A stretch of 53,934 nucleotides of DNA, taken from assembly GCF_000737195.2 (NCBI RefSeq), contig NZ_JALM01000006.1, forward strand, positions 1-53,934. Reading direction: 5' to 3'. Shown here piece after piece: positions 24,090 to 32,812 of the stretch (its first letter is position 1; each line of letters opens with the position of its first letter). The position numbers were made by a program, and so were the translations under genes. The notes beneath the pieces are model-generated. The model made no database searches and had not been told where the DNA came from. It saw only the letters and a list, made by a program, of their open reading frames with translations. This DNA is from Sciscionella sediminilitoris (GTDB lineage Bacteria; Actinomycetota; Actinomycetes; Mycobacteriales; Pseudonocardiaceae).

Positions 24090-25448
24090 ATGGCCGAACG
24101 CAGCGGGATGCTCGATCTCGCCGGGCTGCGCGCACTGGTGGACGCCGGAACGGTGGACACCGTCGTCGTCGCGATGACCGATATGCAGGGCAGGCTGGTC
24201 GGCAAACGGTGCTCGGCGCGGTTCTTCCTGGAGGAGGTGGCCGAACACGCGACCGAGGCGTGCAACTACCTGCTCGGCGTGGACGTCGAGATGGCCACGG
24301 TCGGCGGCTACGAGATCACCTCCTGGGAACGCGGCTACGGGGATTTCGTGCTGCGCCCGGATTTCGCCACGCTGCGCCTGCTTCCCTGGCAGCCGGGGAC
24401 CGCCCTGGTGCTCGCCGATGTGGAATGGCTGGACGGCGCCCCGGTCCCGGTCTCTCCGCGGCAGGTGCTGCGCGCCCAGCTGGACCGGCTCGCGGAGCGT
24501 GGGCTCGAAGCCTTCGTCGGCACCGAGCTGGAGTTCATGGTGTTCGAGGACAGCTTCGAATCCGCGTGGGACAACGGATATCGCGAGCTCACCCCGGCGA
24601 ACCGGTACAACGTCGACTACTCGATTCTCGGCGGCAGCAGGGTGGAACCGCTGCTGCGGGACATCCGCACCGCCATGGACGGTGCGGGGATGTACGTGGA
24701 ATCCGCGAAAGGGGAGTGTTTTCCCGGTCAGCACGAGATCGCGTTCCGGTACGGTCCCGCGCTTTCCAGCTGTGACAACCACACCATCTACAAGACCGGC
24801 GCGAAGGACATCGCGGCCGCGCACGGGAACAGCCTCACGTTCATGGCGAAATACGATGAGCGCGAGGGAAATTCCTGTCATATCCACATCAGCCTCCGGG
24901 ATCGTTCGGGTGGCCCGGTGTTCGCGGGCGGGAACGGAATGTCGCCGCTGATGAAGCATTTCCTCGCCGGACAGCTGGCGGGTCTGCGGGATCTCACCTA
25001 TTTCTTCGCGCCCAATATCAATTCCTACAAGCGCTACGCCCCGGGAAGTTTCGCGCCGACCGCGGTGGCCTGGGGGACCGACAACCGGACCTGCGCGCTG
25101 CGCGTGGTCGGGCACGGGCACTCGCTGCGCGTGGAGAACCGGGTGCCCGGCGGGGATGCGAACCCCTATCTCGCGGTTGCCGCCCTGATCGCGGCCGGGC
25201 TGCACGGGATCGAGAACGAGCTGCCCCTGGAGCCCGAACTCGCCGGGAACGCCTACACCGCGGACAAGCCTTCGGTGCCCGCCACCCTGCAGGAGGCCGC
25301 GGATGCCTTGGCGCACAGCGAGATCGCGCGCACCGCCTTCGGCGCGGATGTCGTGGCGCACTACCTCAACGCCGCGCGGGTCGAACTGACCGCGTTCGGC
25401 TCGACGGTCACCGATTGGGAGCGGACTCGTGGTTTCGAACGGTTCTAG
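24090..25448 (+). CDS. glnA4: Glutamine-synthetase-like gamma-glutamyl ligase (GlnA4 type)
   Basis: 452 residues of the glutamine synthetase fold. The N-terminal beta-grasp region is followed by the catalytic domain with metal ligands in GTELEFMVF, ESAKGECFPGQHE, NSCHIHIS, the ATP loop NSYKRYAPGSFAPTAVAWG and RVENRVPGGDANPYL. It is an ATP-dependent ligase joining glutamate to an amine, not a canonical GlnA. The neighbours match the M. tuberculosis order Rv2860c (glnA4)-Rv2859c-Rv2858c-Rv2857c, and Streptomyces coelicolor GlnA4 makes gamma-glutamylethanolamide. The adjacent ethanolamine-type permease supports that substrate; a polyamine remains possible. GGAAGG lies nine bases before the ATG. 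Confidence 0.88.
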   Translation: MAERSGMLDLAGLRALVDAGTVDTVVVAMTDMQGRLVGKRCSARFFLEEVAEHATEACNYLLGVDVEMATVGGYEITSWERGYGDFVLRPDFATLRLLPWQPGTALVLADVEWLDGAPVPVSPRQVLRAQLDRLAERGLEAFVGTELEFMVFEDSFESAWDNGYRELTPANRYNVDYSILGGSRVEPLLRDIRTAMDGAGMYVESAKGECFPGQHEIAFRYGPALSSCDNHTIYKTGAKDIAAAHGNSLTFMAKYDEREGNSCHIHISLRDRSGGPVFAGGNGMSPLMKHFLAGQLAGLRDLTYFFAPNINSYKRYAPGSFAPTAVAWGTDNRTCALRVVGHGHSLRVENRVPGGDANPYLAVAALIAAGLHGIENELPLEPELAGNAYTADKPSVPATLQEAADALAHSEIARTAFGADVVAHYLNAARVELTAFGSTVTDWERTRGFERF

Positions 25449-26145
25449 CGGTTCTCGGGCACCGGTCATCGGGCTCACCGCGTACGCCCAGCGCGCGCGG
25501 TTCGGCGTGTGGGACACCGAAAGTGTTGTGCTGCACCGGAACTACGTGGACGCGGTGAGCCGGGCCGGTGGAGTGGCCGTACTGCTTCCCCCGGTGCCCG
25601 GGACGGCGGAAGCCGTGGTGCGCGCGGTGGACGGGATCGTGCTCTCCGGTGGGCCGGATGTGGAACCCGCCCGCTACGGTGCCGCGCGTGCCGCCGAGAC
25701 CGGACCGCCCGCCGAGGACCGCGACGGGTTCGAACTGGAACTCGCGCGGGCGGCACTGGATCGCGGGCTGCCGATTCTGGGCGTGTGCCGGGGATTGCAG
25801 ATCCTCAACACCGGGCTCGGTGGCACCCTCGAACAGCACATCGAGGATCCGAGGGCGCCGACCCATCAACCGGCTCCCGGGGAGTTCGGCGCGCACGAAG
25901 TGACCGTCGCCCCGGGCTCACGGCTCTCCGGGGTGCTCGGCGAGCGGGCCGGGGCGCGCTGTCATCACCATCAGGCGATCGGGCGGCTCGCCGAAGGATT
26001 GCGCGCGGTGGCGCACGCCGGAGACGGCACGATCGAGGGCGTGGAGCTGCCCGGGGAATCGTTCGTGCTCGCGGTGCAGTGGCATCCCGAGGCCGCGCGG
26101 GGAGACGACAGATTGTTCGAAGCACTGGTACGGGAGTGTGTATGA
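25429..26145 (+). CDS. Class I glutamine-amidotransferase-like gamma-glutamyl hydrolase (PuuD/Rv2859c type)
   Basis: 238 residues of the class I GATase fold. Nucleophile Cys120 is in GVCRGLQILN, catalytic His219 and Glu221 are in VQWHPEA, and the oxyanion loop SGGPDVEP is at 73-80. PuuD in E. coli hydrolyses gamma-glutamyl-GABA; the context here suggests cleavage of an oxidised gamma-glutamyl intermediate such as gamma-glutamylglycine to glutamate plus the free amino acid. The start overlaps glnA4 by 20 bases and the end overlaps the dehydrogenase start (ATGA), so the three are translationally coupled. Confidence 0.88.
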   Translation: MVSNGSSGSRAPVIGLTAYAQRARFGVWDTESVVLHRNYVDAVSRAGGVAVLLPPVPGTAEAVVRAVDGIVLSGGPDVEPARYGAARAAETGPPAEDRDGFELELARAALDRGLPILGVCRGLQILNTGLGGTLEQHIEDPRAPTHQPAPGEFGAHEVTVAPGSRLSGVLGERAGARCHHHQAIGRLAEGLRAVAHAGDGTIEGVELPGESFVLAVQWHPEAARGDDRLFEALVRECV

Positions 26146-27500
26146 GTTTCGCCGTTGTCAATCCGTCGACCGAGCAGGTGATCCGCTCGATCGAGCTGGC
26201 GAGCGCGGAGGAGGCCGACGCCGCCATCGCGAAGGCGCATGAGGCCTGGCCCGCCTGGCGCGAGCTCGCCCCCGGGCGGCGCGCGGAACTCCTGCGCGCC
26301 TTCGCCGATGAGGTCGACGCGGACCTGGAGAATCTCGCCAGGCTCGAGGTGGCCAATTCCGGGCACACGATCGGGAACGCGCGCGGCGAGGCGGGCAATG
26401 TCCGGGATGTGCTGCGGTACTACGCGGCTGCTCCGGAACGGTTGTGCGGCAAGCAGATCCCGGTCGCGGGCGGACTGGACGTGACCTTCCATGAACCGCT
26501 CGGCGTGGTCGGGGTGATCGTGCCGTGGAACTTCCCGATGCCGGTCGCCGGCTGGGGTTTCGCGCCCGCGCTCGCCGCGGGGAACACGGTGGTGCTCAAA
26601 CCCGCGGAGAACACTCCGCTCACCGCACTGCGGCTGGCCGAGCTCGCCGAACGCGCCGGGATCCCCAGCGGGGTGTTCACCGTGCTTCCGGGGCTCGGAG
26701 ACGTTGTGGGGCAACGGTTCGTGGACAATCCGGTGGTGCGCAAGGTGGTGTTCACCGGGTCCACGCGCACCGGGAAACGCGTGATGGCCGGTGCGGCGAA
26801 CTCGATCAAACGGGTCACCCTCGAACTCGGCGGGAAGAACTCGAACATCGTGTTCGCCGACGCGGATCTGGACCGCGCCGCGGCCGCGGCCCCCTACGGC
26901 GTGTTCGACAACGCGGGCCAGGACTGCTGTGCCCGCTCGAACATTCTCGTCGAGCGCCCGGTTTACGAGCGGTTCCTGGAACGCATGGAACCGGTGGTGC
27001 GCGGGTTCGCCGTCGGGGACCCGGCCCGGGAGAGCACCGAGATGGGACCGCTGATCTCGGCTGCACACCGGGAGAAGGTGCGTGGCTACGTGGACGGCGC
27101 ACCGGTCGCGTACACCGGTTCCGCGCCGCAGGGACCCGGTTTCTGGTTCCCGCCGACCGTGCTCGCCCCGATCGCCGCGGACCACCCCGCGGTCACCGAG
27201 GAGGTGTTCGGCCCGGTGGTCTCGGTGCTGCCCTTCGACACCGAGGCCGAGGCGGTCGGGCTGGCCAACAACACCGAGTACGGGCTCTCCGGTTCCATCT
27301 GGACCCGTGATCTGGCCAGGGGGATCCGCGTCTCCCGCGGGGTGCGGGCCGGGAATCTCTCGGTCAATTCGCATTCCGCGGTGCGGTACCACACCCCGTT
27401 CGGCGGTTTCGGGCAGTCCGGGATCGGCAGGGAGCTCGGCCCGGACGCGGCCGAGGAGTTCACCGAGACCAAGAACGTATTCATCAGCACGGAGGAATAG
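26142..27500 (+). CDS. NAD(P)-dependent aldehyde dehydrogenase (AldC/PuuC type)
   Basis: 452 residues. Cofactor-binding PWNFP (128-132) and KPAENTP (153-159), FTGSTRTG (204-211), general-base Glu228 in LELGGK and nucleophile Cys262 in NAGQDC are all present. It oxidises an aldehyde to the acid in the cytosol. In this operon the likely substrate is the gamma-glutamyl aldehyde produced after ligation of the amine and oxidation of the alcohol or amine end. The ATG overlaps the previous stop, so co-translation is expected. The length is slightly shorter than typical 480-500 residue members, but all motifs are complete. Confidence 0.92.
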   Translation: MSFAVVNPSTEQVIRSIELASAEEADAAIAKAHEAWPAWRELAPGRRAELLRAFADEVDADLENLARLEVANSGHTIGNARGEAGNVRDVLRYYAAAPERLCGKQIPVAGGLDVTFHEPLGVVGVIVPWNFPMPVAGWGFAPALAAGNTVVLKPAENTPLTALRLAELAERAGIPSGVFTVLPGLGDVVGQRFVDNPVVRKVVFTGSTRTGKRVMAGAANSIKRVTLELGGKNSNIVFADADLDRAAAAAPYGVFDNAGQDCCARSNILVERPVYERFLERMEPVVRGFAVGDPARESTEMGPLISAAHREKVRGYVDGAPVAYTGSAPQGPGFWFPPTVLAPIAADHPAVTEEVFGPVVSVLPFDTEAEAVGLANNTEYGLSGSIWTRDLARGIRVSRGVRAGNLSVNSHSAVRYHTPFGGFGQSGIGRELGPDAAEEFTETKNVFISTEE

Positions 27501-27504
27501 GGAT

Positions 27505-28269
27505 ATGCAACGGTTCGAGGGCAAGAGCGTGGTCATCACCGGGGGAGCGAGCGGGATCGGCCTGGCCGCGGCGCGCCGCTTCGCCGAAGAAGGGGCCACC
27601 GTGGTGATCGGCGACCTGGACGAGGAGAACGGCCCCCGGTACGCGGCCGAACTCGGCGGGCACTTCGTCCGGGCCGACGTGGCCGAGCGGGATCAGGTGG
27701 AGAACCTGTTCGCCGAGACGAAACGGCGCTGCGGCAGCGTGGATGTCGCCTTCAACAACGCGGGAATCTCCCCGAACGACGACGGTTCCATTCTGGAGAC
27801 CGGGATCGAGGCCTGGGAGCGGGTGCAGCGGATCAATCTGACCAGCGTCTACCACTGCTGCAAGGCGGCCATCCCGTACATGCGCGAGCAGGGCAAGGGC
27901 TCGATCGTGAACACCGCGTCGTTCGTCGCGGTCATGGGCGCGGCGACCAGCCAGATCTCCTACACCGCCTCCAAGGGCGGAGTGCTGGCCATGACCCGCG
28001 AGCTCGGTGTGGAGTTCGCCCGCGAGGGGATCCGGGTGAACGCGCTGTGCCCCGGACCGGTGAACACCCCGCTGCTCAAGGAACTGTTCGCGAAGGACCC
28101 GGAGCGTGCCCAGCGGCGGCTGGTGCACGTGCCGGTCGGGCGGTTCGCCGAGCCGGAGGAGATCGCCGCGGCCACCGCGTTCCTCGCCAGTGACGACGCC
28201 TCGTTCATCACCGCATCGGAATTCCTCGTGGACGGCGGCATCTCCGGCGCCTACGTCACCGCGATCTGA
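27505..28269 (+). CDS. Short-chain dehydrogenase/reductase (Rv2857c-like)
   Basis: 254 residues of the classical SDR fold. TGGASGIG (12-19) binds the cofactor, NNAG (84-87) stabilises the sheet, and the catalytic tetrad is Asn111, Ser139, Tyr153 and Lys157. Asp at the end of strand 2 (IGDLDEEN, ~37) favours NAD over NADP. It is often annotated as 3-oxoacyl-ACP reductase, but its place in the glnA4 operon points to oxidation of an alcohol, for instance gamma-glutamylethanolamide to the aldehyde used by the upstream dehydrogenase. Four bases separate it from that gene. A strong terminator follows. Confidence 0.9.
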   Translation: MQRFEGKSVVITGGASGIGLAAARRFAEEGATVVIGDLDEENGPRYAAELGGHFVRADVAERDQVENLFAETKRRCGSVDVAFNNAGISPNDDGSILETGIEAWERVQRINLTSVYHCCKAAIPYMREQGKGSIVNTASFVAVMGAATSQISYTASKGGVLAMTRELGVEFAREGIRVNALCPGPVNTPLLKELFAKDPERAQRRLVHVPVGRFAEPEEIAAATAFLASDDASFITASEFLVDGGISGAYVTAI

Positions 28270-28275
28270 GACCGT

Positions 28276-28312
28276 CCTGGTCACACCGGGTCGATCACTC
28301 GGTGTGACCAGG
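28276..28312 (+). terminator. Intrinsic terminator after the glnA4 operon
   Basis: A perfect 13-base inverted repeat (28276-28288 with 28300-28312) encloses an 11-base loop. It starts six bases after the SDR stop. No T run follows. It separates the glnA4 operon from the riboswitch-controlled operon. Confidence 0.75.
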
Positions 28313-28357
28313 GTGTCCACTCCTTGGTGACGGGTTTCCGGCGCCCGGCGCAGCCGC

Positions 28358-28363
28358 TACACT
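28358..28363 (+). promoter_or_regulatory. -10 element TACACT of the glycine-riboswitch operon
   Basis: TACACT lies about 40 bases upstream of the first aptamer core, predicting initiation near 28370. The -35 is weak (GTTTCC or TTTCCG region near 28335). Confidence 0.45.
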
Positions 28364-28395
28364 GCCGGGCGACAACAAGATACGGGCCGCTACGG

Positions 28396-28575
28396 CGCGG
28401 ACGGGAGAGCTCGCGGATGCGGGCACCGAAGGAGCAACCACCCCGGCAAACTCTCAGGTCCAGATACCGTCCATCGCCAGGCCACTCTGGAAAGCGGGCA
28501 TCCCGGATGCCCCACCAACGGTGCAAGTCGCCCCCGCGGCGGCGAAGCTCTCAGGTCCCATGACAGAGGGGGAGT
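28396..28575 (+). promoter_or_regulatory. Glycine riboswitch (tandem aptamers)
   Basis: Two aptamer-like halves are visible. The first has GGGAGAGC (28403-28410), CACCGAAGGAGCAACC (28444 region), AACTCTCAGGTCCAGATACCG (28449-28469) and a closing CTCTGGA (28495-28501). The second has CACCAACGGTGCAAGTC (28513-28529), GAAGCTCTCAGGTCCCATGAC (28544-28564) and AGAGGGGG. The repeated CTCTCAGGT and CACCxACGG/AAGG cores are the conserved glycine-binding elements. It lies directly upstream of gcvT, as expected for a switch that turns on glycine cleavage when glycine is abundant. Exact ends are approximate. Confidence 0.9.
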
Positions 28576-28578
28576 TCC

Positions 28579-28598
28579 CACGGGTGAGGCCACCCGTG
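28579..28598 (+). promoter_or_regulatory. Expression-platform hairpin downstream of the glycine aptamers
   Basis: CACGGGTG and CACCCGTG form a perfect eight-base stem with a four-base loop just after the second aptamer. It may act as a terminator or an RBS-sequestering structure controlled by glycine binding. No T tract follows. Confidence 0.5.
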
Positions 28599-28622
28599 AC
28601 GCCGGACCGAGAGGAGCTCCCG

Positions 28623-28664
28623 ATGGACCGAGAACCAGGCTGCGCCCGTAGGCTCGTGGGGTGA
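28623..28664 (+). CDS. Possible 13-codon leader peptide before gcvT
   Basis: GAGGAG lies six bases before an ATG that opens MDREPGCARRLVG and stops at a TGA (28662-28664) overlapping the GTG at 28661 of the gcvT frame. This ribosome site is stronger than anything ahead of gcvT. Translation could be coupled through the overlap. It may equally be chance; conservation in relatives would decide. Confidence 0.3.
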   Translation: MDREPGCARRLVG

Positions 28665-29743
28665 CCATGAGCACAAGCCCCTTACAGGACGTACACGCCG
28701 AACTCGGCGCCAACTTCACCGATTTCGCGGGCTGGCAGATGCCGCTGCGCTACGGCAGCGAGCTCGCCGAACACAAGGCCGTGCGGGAGTCGGCGGGCCT
28801 GTTCGACCTCTCGCACATGGCCGAGATCGCGGTGACCGGCCCGGGCGCGCTCGCCGCGCTGAACTACGCCTTCGTCGGCAACATCGGCACCGTGAAACCG
28901 GGCCGCGCCAGGTACACGATGCTCTGCGACGCGAACGGCGGAGTGCTCGACGACCTGGTCGTGTACCACACCGGGGAGAACGAATACCTGGTCGTGGCGA
29001 ACGCGGCCAACCACGATGTGGTGCTCGCGGAGCTGACCGAACGCGCGGGCGGCTTCGACGCCGAGGTGACCGACCGGACCTTCGAGACCGCGCTCATCGC
29101 GCTGCAGGGCCCGGAATCGGCGGCCATCATCGCCGAGCACAGCGATACCGAGCTCGACACGCTCAAGTACTACGCGGCCCGCCCGGCCACCGTCGCCGGG
29201 CTCGAGGTGTTGCTCGCCCGCACCGGATACACCGGGGAGGACGGGTTCGAGCTCTACCTGCCGAACGCACAGGCCCCCGAACTCTGGCGGGTGCTCGCCG
29301 CGCACGAAGAGGTCCTGCCCTGCGGGCTCGCCAGCCGGGACACGCTGCGCCTGGAAGCGGGAATGCCGTTGTACGGCAACGAACTCGGCACCGGGACCAC
29401 GCCCGCGGACGCCGGGCTCGGGCGTGTGGTGCGGTTCGACAAGGAGGGGGACTTCGTCGGCAGGCAGGCGCTCGCCGATGCCGAACAGACCCGCAAGCTC
29501 GTGGCGCTGCGCGGTACCGGGCGCCGCGCCCCGCGTACCGGCTACCCGGTGCTCGCGAACGGAGCACCGATCGGGGAGATCACGTCCGGCGCGCTGTCAC
29601 CCACGCTTGGTTACCCCATCGCGCTCGCCTATGTTGAGCTCGGAAATGCCGAGGAGGGCACCGAGCTCGCGGTCGACATCCGCGGCCGCTCGACCGAGCC
29701 GGTGACCGTCGTCGCACTGCCTTTCTACCGTCGAGGAGAGTAA
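28661..29743 (+). CDS. gcvT: Aminomethyltransferase, T protein of the glycine cleavage system
   Basis: 360 residues from the GTG at 28661, or 358 from the ATG at 28667. The folate-binding fold is recognisable from NFTDFAGWQMPLRYGS near the N-terminus, GLFDLSHMAE (47-55), the conserved Asp pair DDLVVY (97-102, one of which protonates tetrahydrofolate), ARTGYTGEDGFELY and LRLEAGMPLYGNEL. It transfers the methylene group from aminomethylated GcvH to tetrahydrofolate and releases ammonia. It is followed after three bases by gcvH. The P and L proteins of the system are not in this window. Confidence 0.95.
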   Translation: MTMSTSPLQDVHAELGANFTDFAGWQMPLRYGSELAEHKAVRESAGLFDLSHMAEIAVTGPGALAALNYAFVGNIGTVKPGRARYTMLCDANGGVLDDLVVYHTGENEYLVVANAANHDVVLAELTERAGGFDAEVTDRTFETALIALQGPESAAIIAEHSDTELDTLKYYAARPATVAGLEVLLARTGYTGEDGFELYLPNAQAPELWRVLAAHEEVLPCGLASRDTLRLEAGMPLYGNELGTGTTPADAGLGRVVRFDKEGDFVGRQALADAEQTRKLVALRGTGRRAPRTGYPVLANGAPIGEITSGALSPTLGYPIALAYVELGNAEEGTELAVDIRGRSTEPVTVVALPFYRRGE

Positions 29744-29746
29744 GAC

Positions 29747-30130
29747 ATGACCATCCCGAACGAGCTTCGCTACAGCAAAGAGCACGAATGGATCGCCGTG
29801 GACGGGGATGTCGCCACGGTCGGGATCACCGCCTTCGCCGCCGAGGCGCTCGGCGACGTGGTCTTCGTGCAGCTGCCGGCGGTCGGGGAGAACATCGGCA
29901 AGGGCGATGCGATCGGTGAGGTGGAGTCCACCAAGTCGGTCAGCGATGTCTACTCGCCGCTCTCCGGGGAGATCACCGAGGTCAACGGGGCCACCGAGAC
30001 CAACCCGGAGACGGTCAACGAAGCCCCCTACGAGTCCGGCTGGCTGTTCAAACTGCGGCTCTCCGACACCGGTGAGCTCGATGCGCTGCTCGACGCGGGC
30101 GCGTACGCGGAACTGATCAAGGAGGCATGA
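29747..30130 (+). CDS. gcvH: Glycine cleavage system H protein
   Basis: 127 residues, the normal length. The lipoyl-carrying Lys63 sits in [14 protein letters not shown], with the surrounding beta-hairpin and conserved GEVTEVN-type and [13 protein letters not shown] segments. It shuttles the aminomethyl group between the P, T and L proteins. GAGGAGAG precedes the ATG. The end lies next to the glyA start, and the ATGA at 30127 gives a second possible coupled start for that gene. Confidence 0.96.
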   Translation: MTIPNELRYSKEHEWIAVDGDVATVGITAFAAEALGDVVFVQLPAVGENIGKGDAIGEVESTKSVSDVYSPLSGEITEVNGATETNPETVNEAPYESGWLFKLRLSDTGELDALLDAGAYAELIKEA

Positions 30131-30135
30131 TTTCC

Positions 30136-31395
30136 ATGAGCACCTTCGAACAGGCACTCGCCGAGGTCGACCCCGAGGTCGCCAAATCGGTGAACGCGGA
30201 GCTGCACCGCCAGCAGCAGACCCTGGAGATGATCGCCTCGGAGAACTTCGCTCCGGTCGGTGTGCTCGAGGCGCAGGGTTCGGTGCTGACCAACAAGTAC
30301 GCCGAGGGCCTGCCCGGGCGGCGCTACTACGGCGGCTGCGAATTCGTGGACGAGGTGGAGAACCTCGCCCGGGACCGGGTGAAGTCGCTGTTCGGCGCCA
30401 AGTACGCGAACGTGCAGCCGCACTCCGGGGCGCAGGCGAACGCCGCCGCGATGTTCGCGATGCTCAAGCCCGGTGACACCATCCTCGGTCTCGACCTCGC
30501 ACACGGCGGGCACCTGACCCATGGGATGAAGATCAACTTCTCCGGCAAGCTCTACAACGTGGTGCCCTACCACGTGGACGACACCGGCCGGATCGACATG
30601 GGCGAGGTGGAAAAGCTCGCCAGGCAGAACCAGCCGAAGCTGATCGTGGCCGGCTGGTCGGCGTACCCGCGCCAGCTCGACTTCGCCGAGTTCCGCAGGA
30701 TCGCCGACGAGGTCGGTGCGCTGCTGCTGGTGGACATGGCGCACTTCGCCGGACTGGTCGCCGCCGGGCTGCACCCGAACCCGGTGGAGCACGCGCACAT
30801 CGTGACCACCACGACGCACAAGACCCTCGGCGGGCCGCGCGGCGGAGTGATCCTCACCAACGACCCCGAGCTGTCCAAGAAGATCAATTCCGCGGTCTTC
30901 CCCGGACAGCAGGGCGGTCCGCTGGAGCACGTGATCGCGGCCAAGGCGGTGGCGTTCAAGGTCGCCGCTTCCGAGGAGTTCGCCGACCGGCAGCGGCGTA
31001 CCGTGGAAGGTGCGCGGATCCTCGCCGAGCGGCTCGCCGCCAAGGACTGCGCCGAGGCCGGGGTCAAACTGCTCACCGGGGGCACGGATGTGCACCTGGT
31101 GCTCGTCGACCTCGTGGAGTCCACTTTGGACGGTCAGCAGGCGGAGGACCGCCTGCACCAGATCGGGATCACGGTCAACCGCAACGCGGTGCCGAACGAT
31201 CCGCGTCCGCCGATGGTGACCTCCGGGCTGCGGATCGGCACCCCGGCACTGGCCACCCGTGGTTTCGGCACCGAGGACTTCACCGAGGTCGCCGAGATCA
31301 TCGCGGCTGCGCTGAAACCCGAGTGCGATGAGGCGGCGCTGCGTGAGCGGGTGGCCGCACTGGTCGCCAAACATCCGTTGTACCCGGCGCTGTAG
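30136..31395 (+). CDS. glyA: Serine hydroxymethyltransferase
   Basis: 419 residues. The PLP lysine is Lys229 in [14 protein letters not shown]. The family motifs [37 protein letters not shown] and [10 protein letters not shown] are all intact. It interconverts glycine plus methylene-tetrahydrofolate and serine, and uses the one-carbon unit formed by GcvT. GGAGG is ten bases before the ATG at 30136 but only one base before the ATG at 30127, so the later start is preferred. A second glyA may exist elsewhere, since many actinomycetes carry a separate housekeeping copy. Confidence 0.95.
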   Translation: MSTFEQALAEVDPEVAKSVNAELHRQQQTLEMIASENFAPVGVLEAQGSVLTNKYAEGLPGRRYYGGCEFVDEVENLARDRVKSLFGAKYANVQPHSGAQANAAAMFAMLKPGDTILGLDLAHGGHLTHGMKINFSGKLYNVVPYHVDDTGRIDMGEVEKLARQNQPKLIVAGWSAYPRQLDFAEFRRIADEVGALLLVDMAHFAGLVAAGLHPNPVEHAHIVTTTTHKTLGGPRGGVILTNDPELSKKINSAVFPGQQGGPLEHVIAAKAVAFKVAASEEFADRQRRTVEGARILAERLAAKDCAEAGVKLLTGGTDVHLVLVDLVESTLDGQQAEDRLHQIGITVNRNAVPNDPRPPMVTSGLRIGTPALATRGFGTEDFTEVAEIIAAALKPECDEAALRERVAALVAKHPLYPAL

Positions 31396-31420
31396 CCGGC
31401 CTCGTCGAAGGAGCGCGCGC

Positions 31421-32794
31421 ATGGCCATCAGCGTGTTCGACCTGTTCTCCATCGGTATCGGACCGTCCAGCTCCCACACCGTCGGCCCCATGCGCGCGGC
31501 ACGCATGTTCGTCGCGGGACTCGCCTCGGATGGTGAGCTTCCCGCGACGAAACGCGTCGCGGCCGAGCTCTACGGATCGCTGGGCGCCACCGGTTTCGGG
31601 CACGGCAGCGACAAGGCCGTGCTGCTCGGACTCGAGGGTGAGGACCCGGAGACCGTGGACACGGCCACCGTCGCCGAGCGGGTCGAGCGGATCCGCGCGG
31701 TCGGCCAGCTGTGGCTGGACGGTAAGTGGGAGATCGATTTCGTCGAGGACACCGATCTGGTGCTGCACCGCAGGAAATCCCTGCCACAGCACCCGAACGG
31801 GATGATCTTCCGGGCCTTCGACGCGGCGGGGAACCCGCTGCGCGAACGGACCTATTACTCGGTCGGCGGCGGTTTCGTGGTGGACGAGCGGGCCGCGGGC
31901 GCGGACCGGATCACCCCGGACACCACCCCGGTCGCCCACCCGTTCCATTCCGGGCGGGAACTGATCGAGGCGGCGAACGAGGCCGGGCTGCCCATTTCCG
32001 GGGTGATGCTGGAGAACGAGCAGTCCTGGCGGGCCGCCGAGGACATCCGCTCCGGGCTGCTGCGCATCTGGCGGGTCATGCGCGAATGCGTGGACAGCGG
32101 CTGCGCCACCGAGGGCACCCTGCCCGGCGGGCTCAAGGTCAAACGGCGCGCCCCGGAGCTCTACCGCAAGCTCTCCGGTGAGCCGTTCTCCACCGACCCG
32201 CTGCGCGTCATGGACTGGGTGACCCTGTTCGCCCTCGCGGTGAACGAGGAGAACGCCGCCGGCGGGCGGATCGTGACCGCGCCGACCAACGGCGCCGCCG
32301 GGATCGTGCCCGCCGTGCTGCACTACTACTGGCGGTTCGTGCCGGGGGCGAACGAGGACGGCGTGGTGCGGTTCCTGCTCACCGCGGGCGCGATCGGCGT
32401 GCTGTACAAGGAGAACGCCTCCATCTCCGGCGCCGAGGTCGGTTGCCAGGGCGAGGTGGGCTCGGCGTGCTCGATGGCGGCCGGGGCACTGTGCGAAGTG
32501 CTCGGGGGCACCCCGAAACAGGTGGAGAACGCCGCCGAGATCGCCGTGGAGCACAACCTCGGGCTCACCTGCGATCCGGTCGGCGGACTGGTGCAGATCC
32601 CGTGCATCGAGCGCAATGCGGTCGCCTCGGTCAAGGCGATCACCGCGGCACGGATGGCCATCCGGGGCGGCGGGGAGCACTACGTCTCGCTGGACAAGGC
32701 GATCAAGACGATGCGCGAGACCGGTGCGGACATGAAGCGCAAGTACAAGGAGACCGCGCGCGGCGGGCTCGCGGTCAACGTCATCGAGTGCTGA
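31421..32794 (+). CDS. sdaA: Iron-sulfur L-serine ammonia-lyase
   Basis: 457 residues, single-chain type II serine dehydratase with the beta domain ([20 protein letters not shown]) at the front and the alpha domain after about residue 190. Cluster ligands are Cys342 and Cys350 ([11 protein letters not shown]) and Cys384 (LTCDPVGG). [14 protein letters not shown] is also diagnostic. It converts serine to pyruvate and ammonia using a [4Fe-4S] cluster. AAGGAGC precedes the ATG. Its position after glyA completes a route from glycine to pyruvate within one transcript. Confidence 0.95.
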   Translation: MAISVFDLFSIGIGPSSSHTVGPMRAARMFVAGLASDGELPATKRVAAELYGSLGATGFGHGSDKAVLLGLEGEDPETVDTATVAERVERIRAVGQLWLDGKWEIDFVEDTDLVLHRRKSLPQHPNGMIFRAFDAAGNPLRERTYYSVGGGFVVDERAAGADRITPDTTPVAHPFHSGRELIEAANEAGLPISGVMLENEQSWRAAEDIRSGLLRIWRVMRECVDSGCATEGTLPGGLKVKRRAPELYRKLSGEPFSTDPLRVMDWVTLFALAVNEENAAGGRIVTAPTNGAAGIVPAVLHYYWRFVPGANEDGVVRFLLTAGAIGVLYKENASISGAEVGCQGEVGSACSMAAGALCEVLGGTPKQVENAAEIAVEHNLGLTCDPVGGLVQIPCIERNAVASVKAITAARMAIRGGGEHYVSLDKAIKTMRETGADMKRKYKETARGGLAVNVIEC

Positions 32795-32800
32795 GGGCAC

Positions 32801-32806
32801 TAGTGT
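32801..32806 (+). promoter_or_regulatory. -10 element TAGTGT (leaderless)
   Basis: TAGTGT lies six bases ahead of the GTG at 32813, so the regulator can be transcribed separately from sdaA. Confidence 0.4.
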
Positions 32807-32812
32807 GGTGGC

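Noticed and set aside
28276-28312. Part of the glycine riboswitch
   Set aside because: It precedes the likely -10 and the first aptamer core, and directly follows the SDR stop; it is better explained as a terminator.
30127-30135. ATG at 30127 as the glyA start
   Set aside because: The ribosome site is only one base away; the ATG at 30136 has proper spacing. Kept only as an alternative.
30028-31506. 492-codon minus-strand frame over glyA
   Set aside because: Antisense shadow of a clear serine hydroxymethyltransferase.
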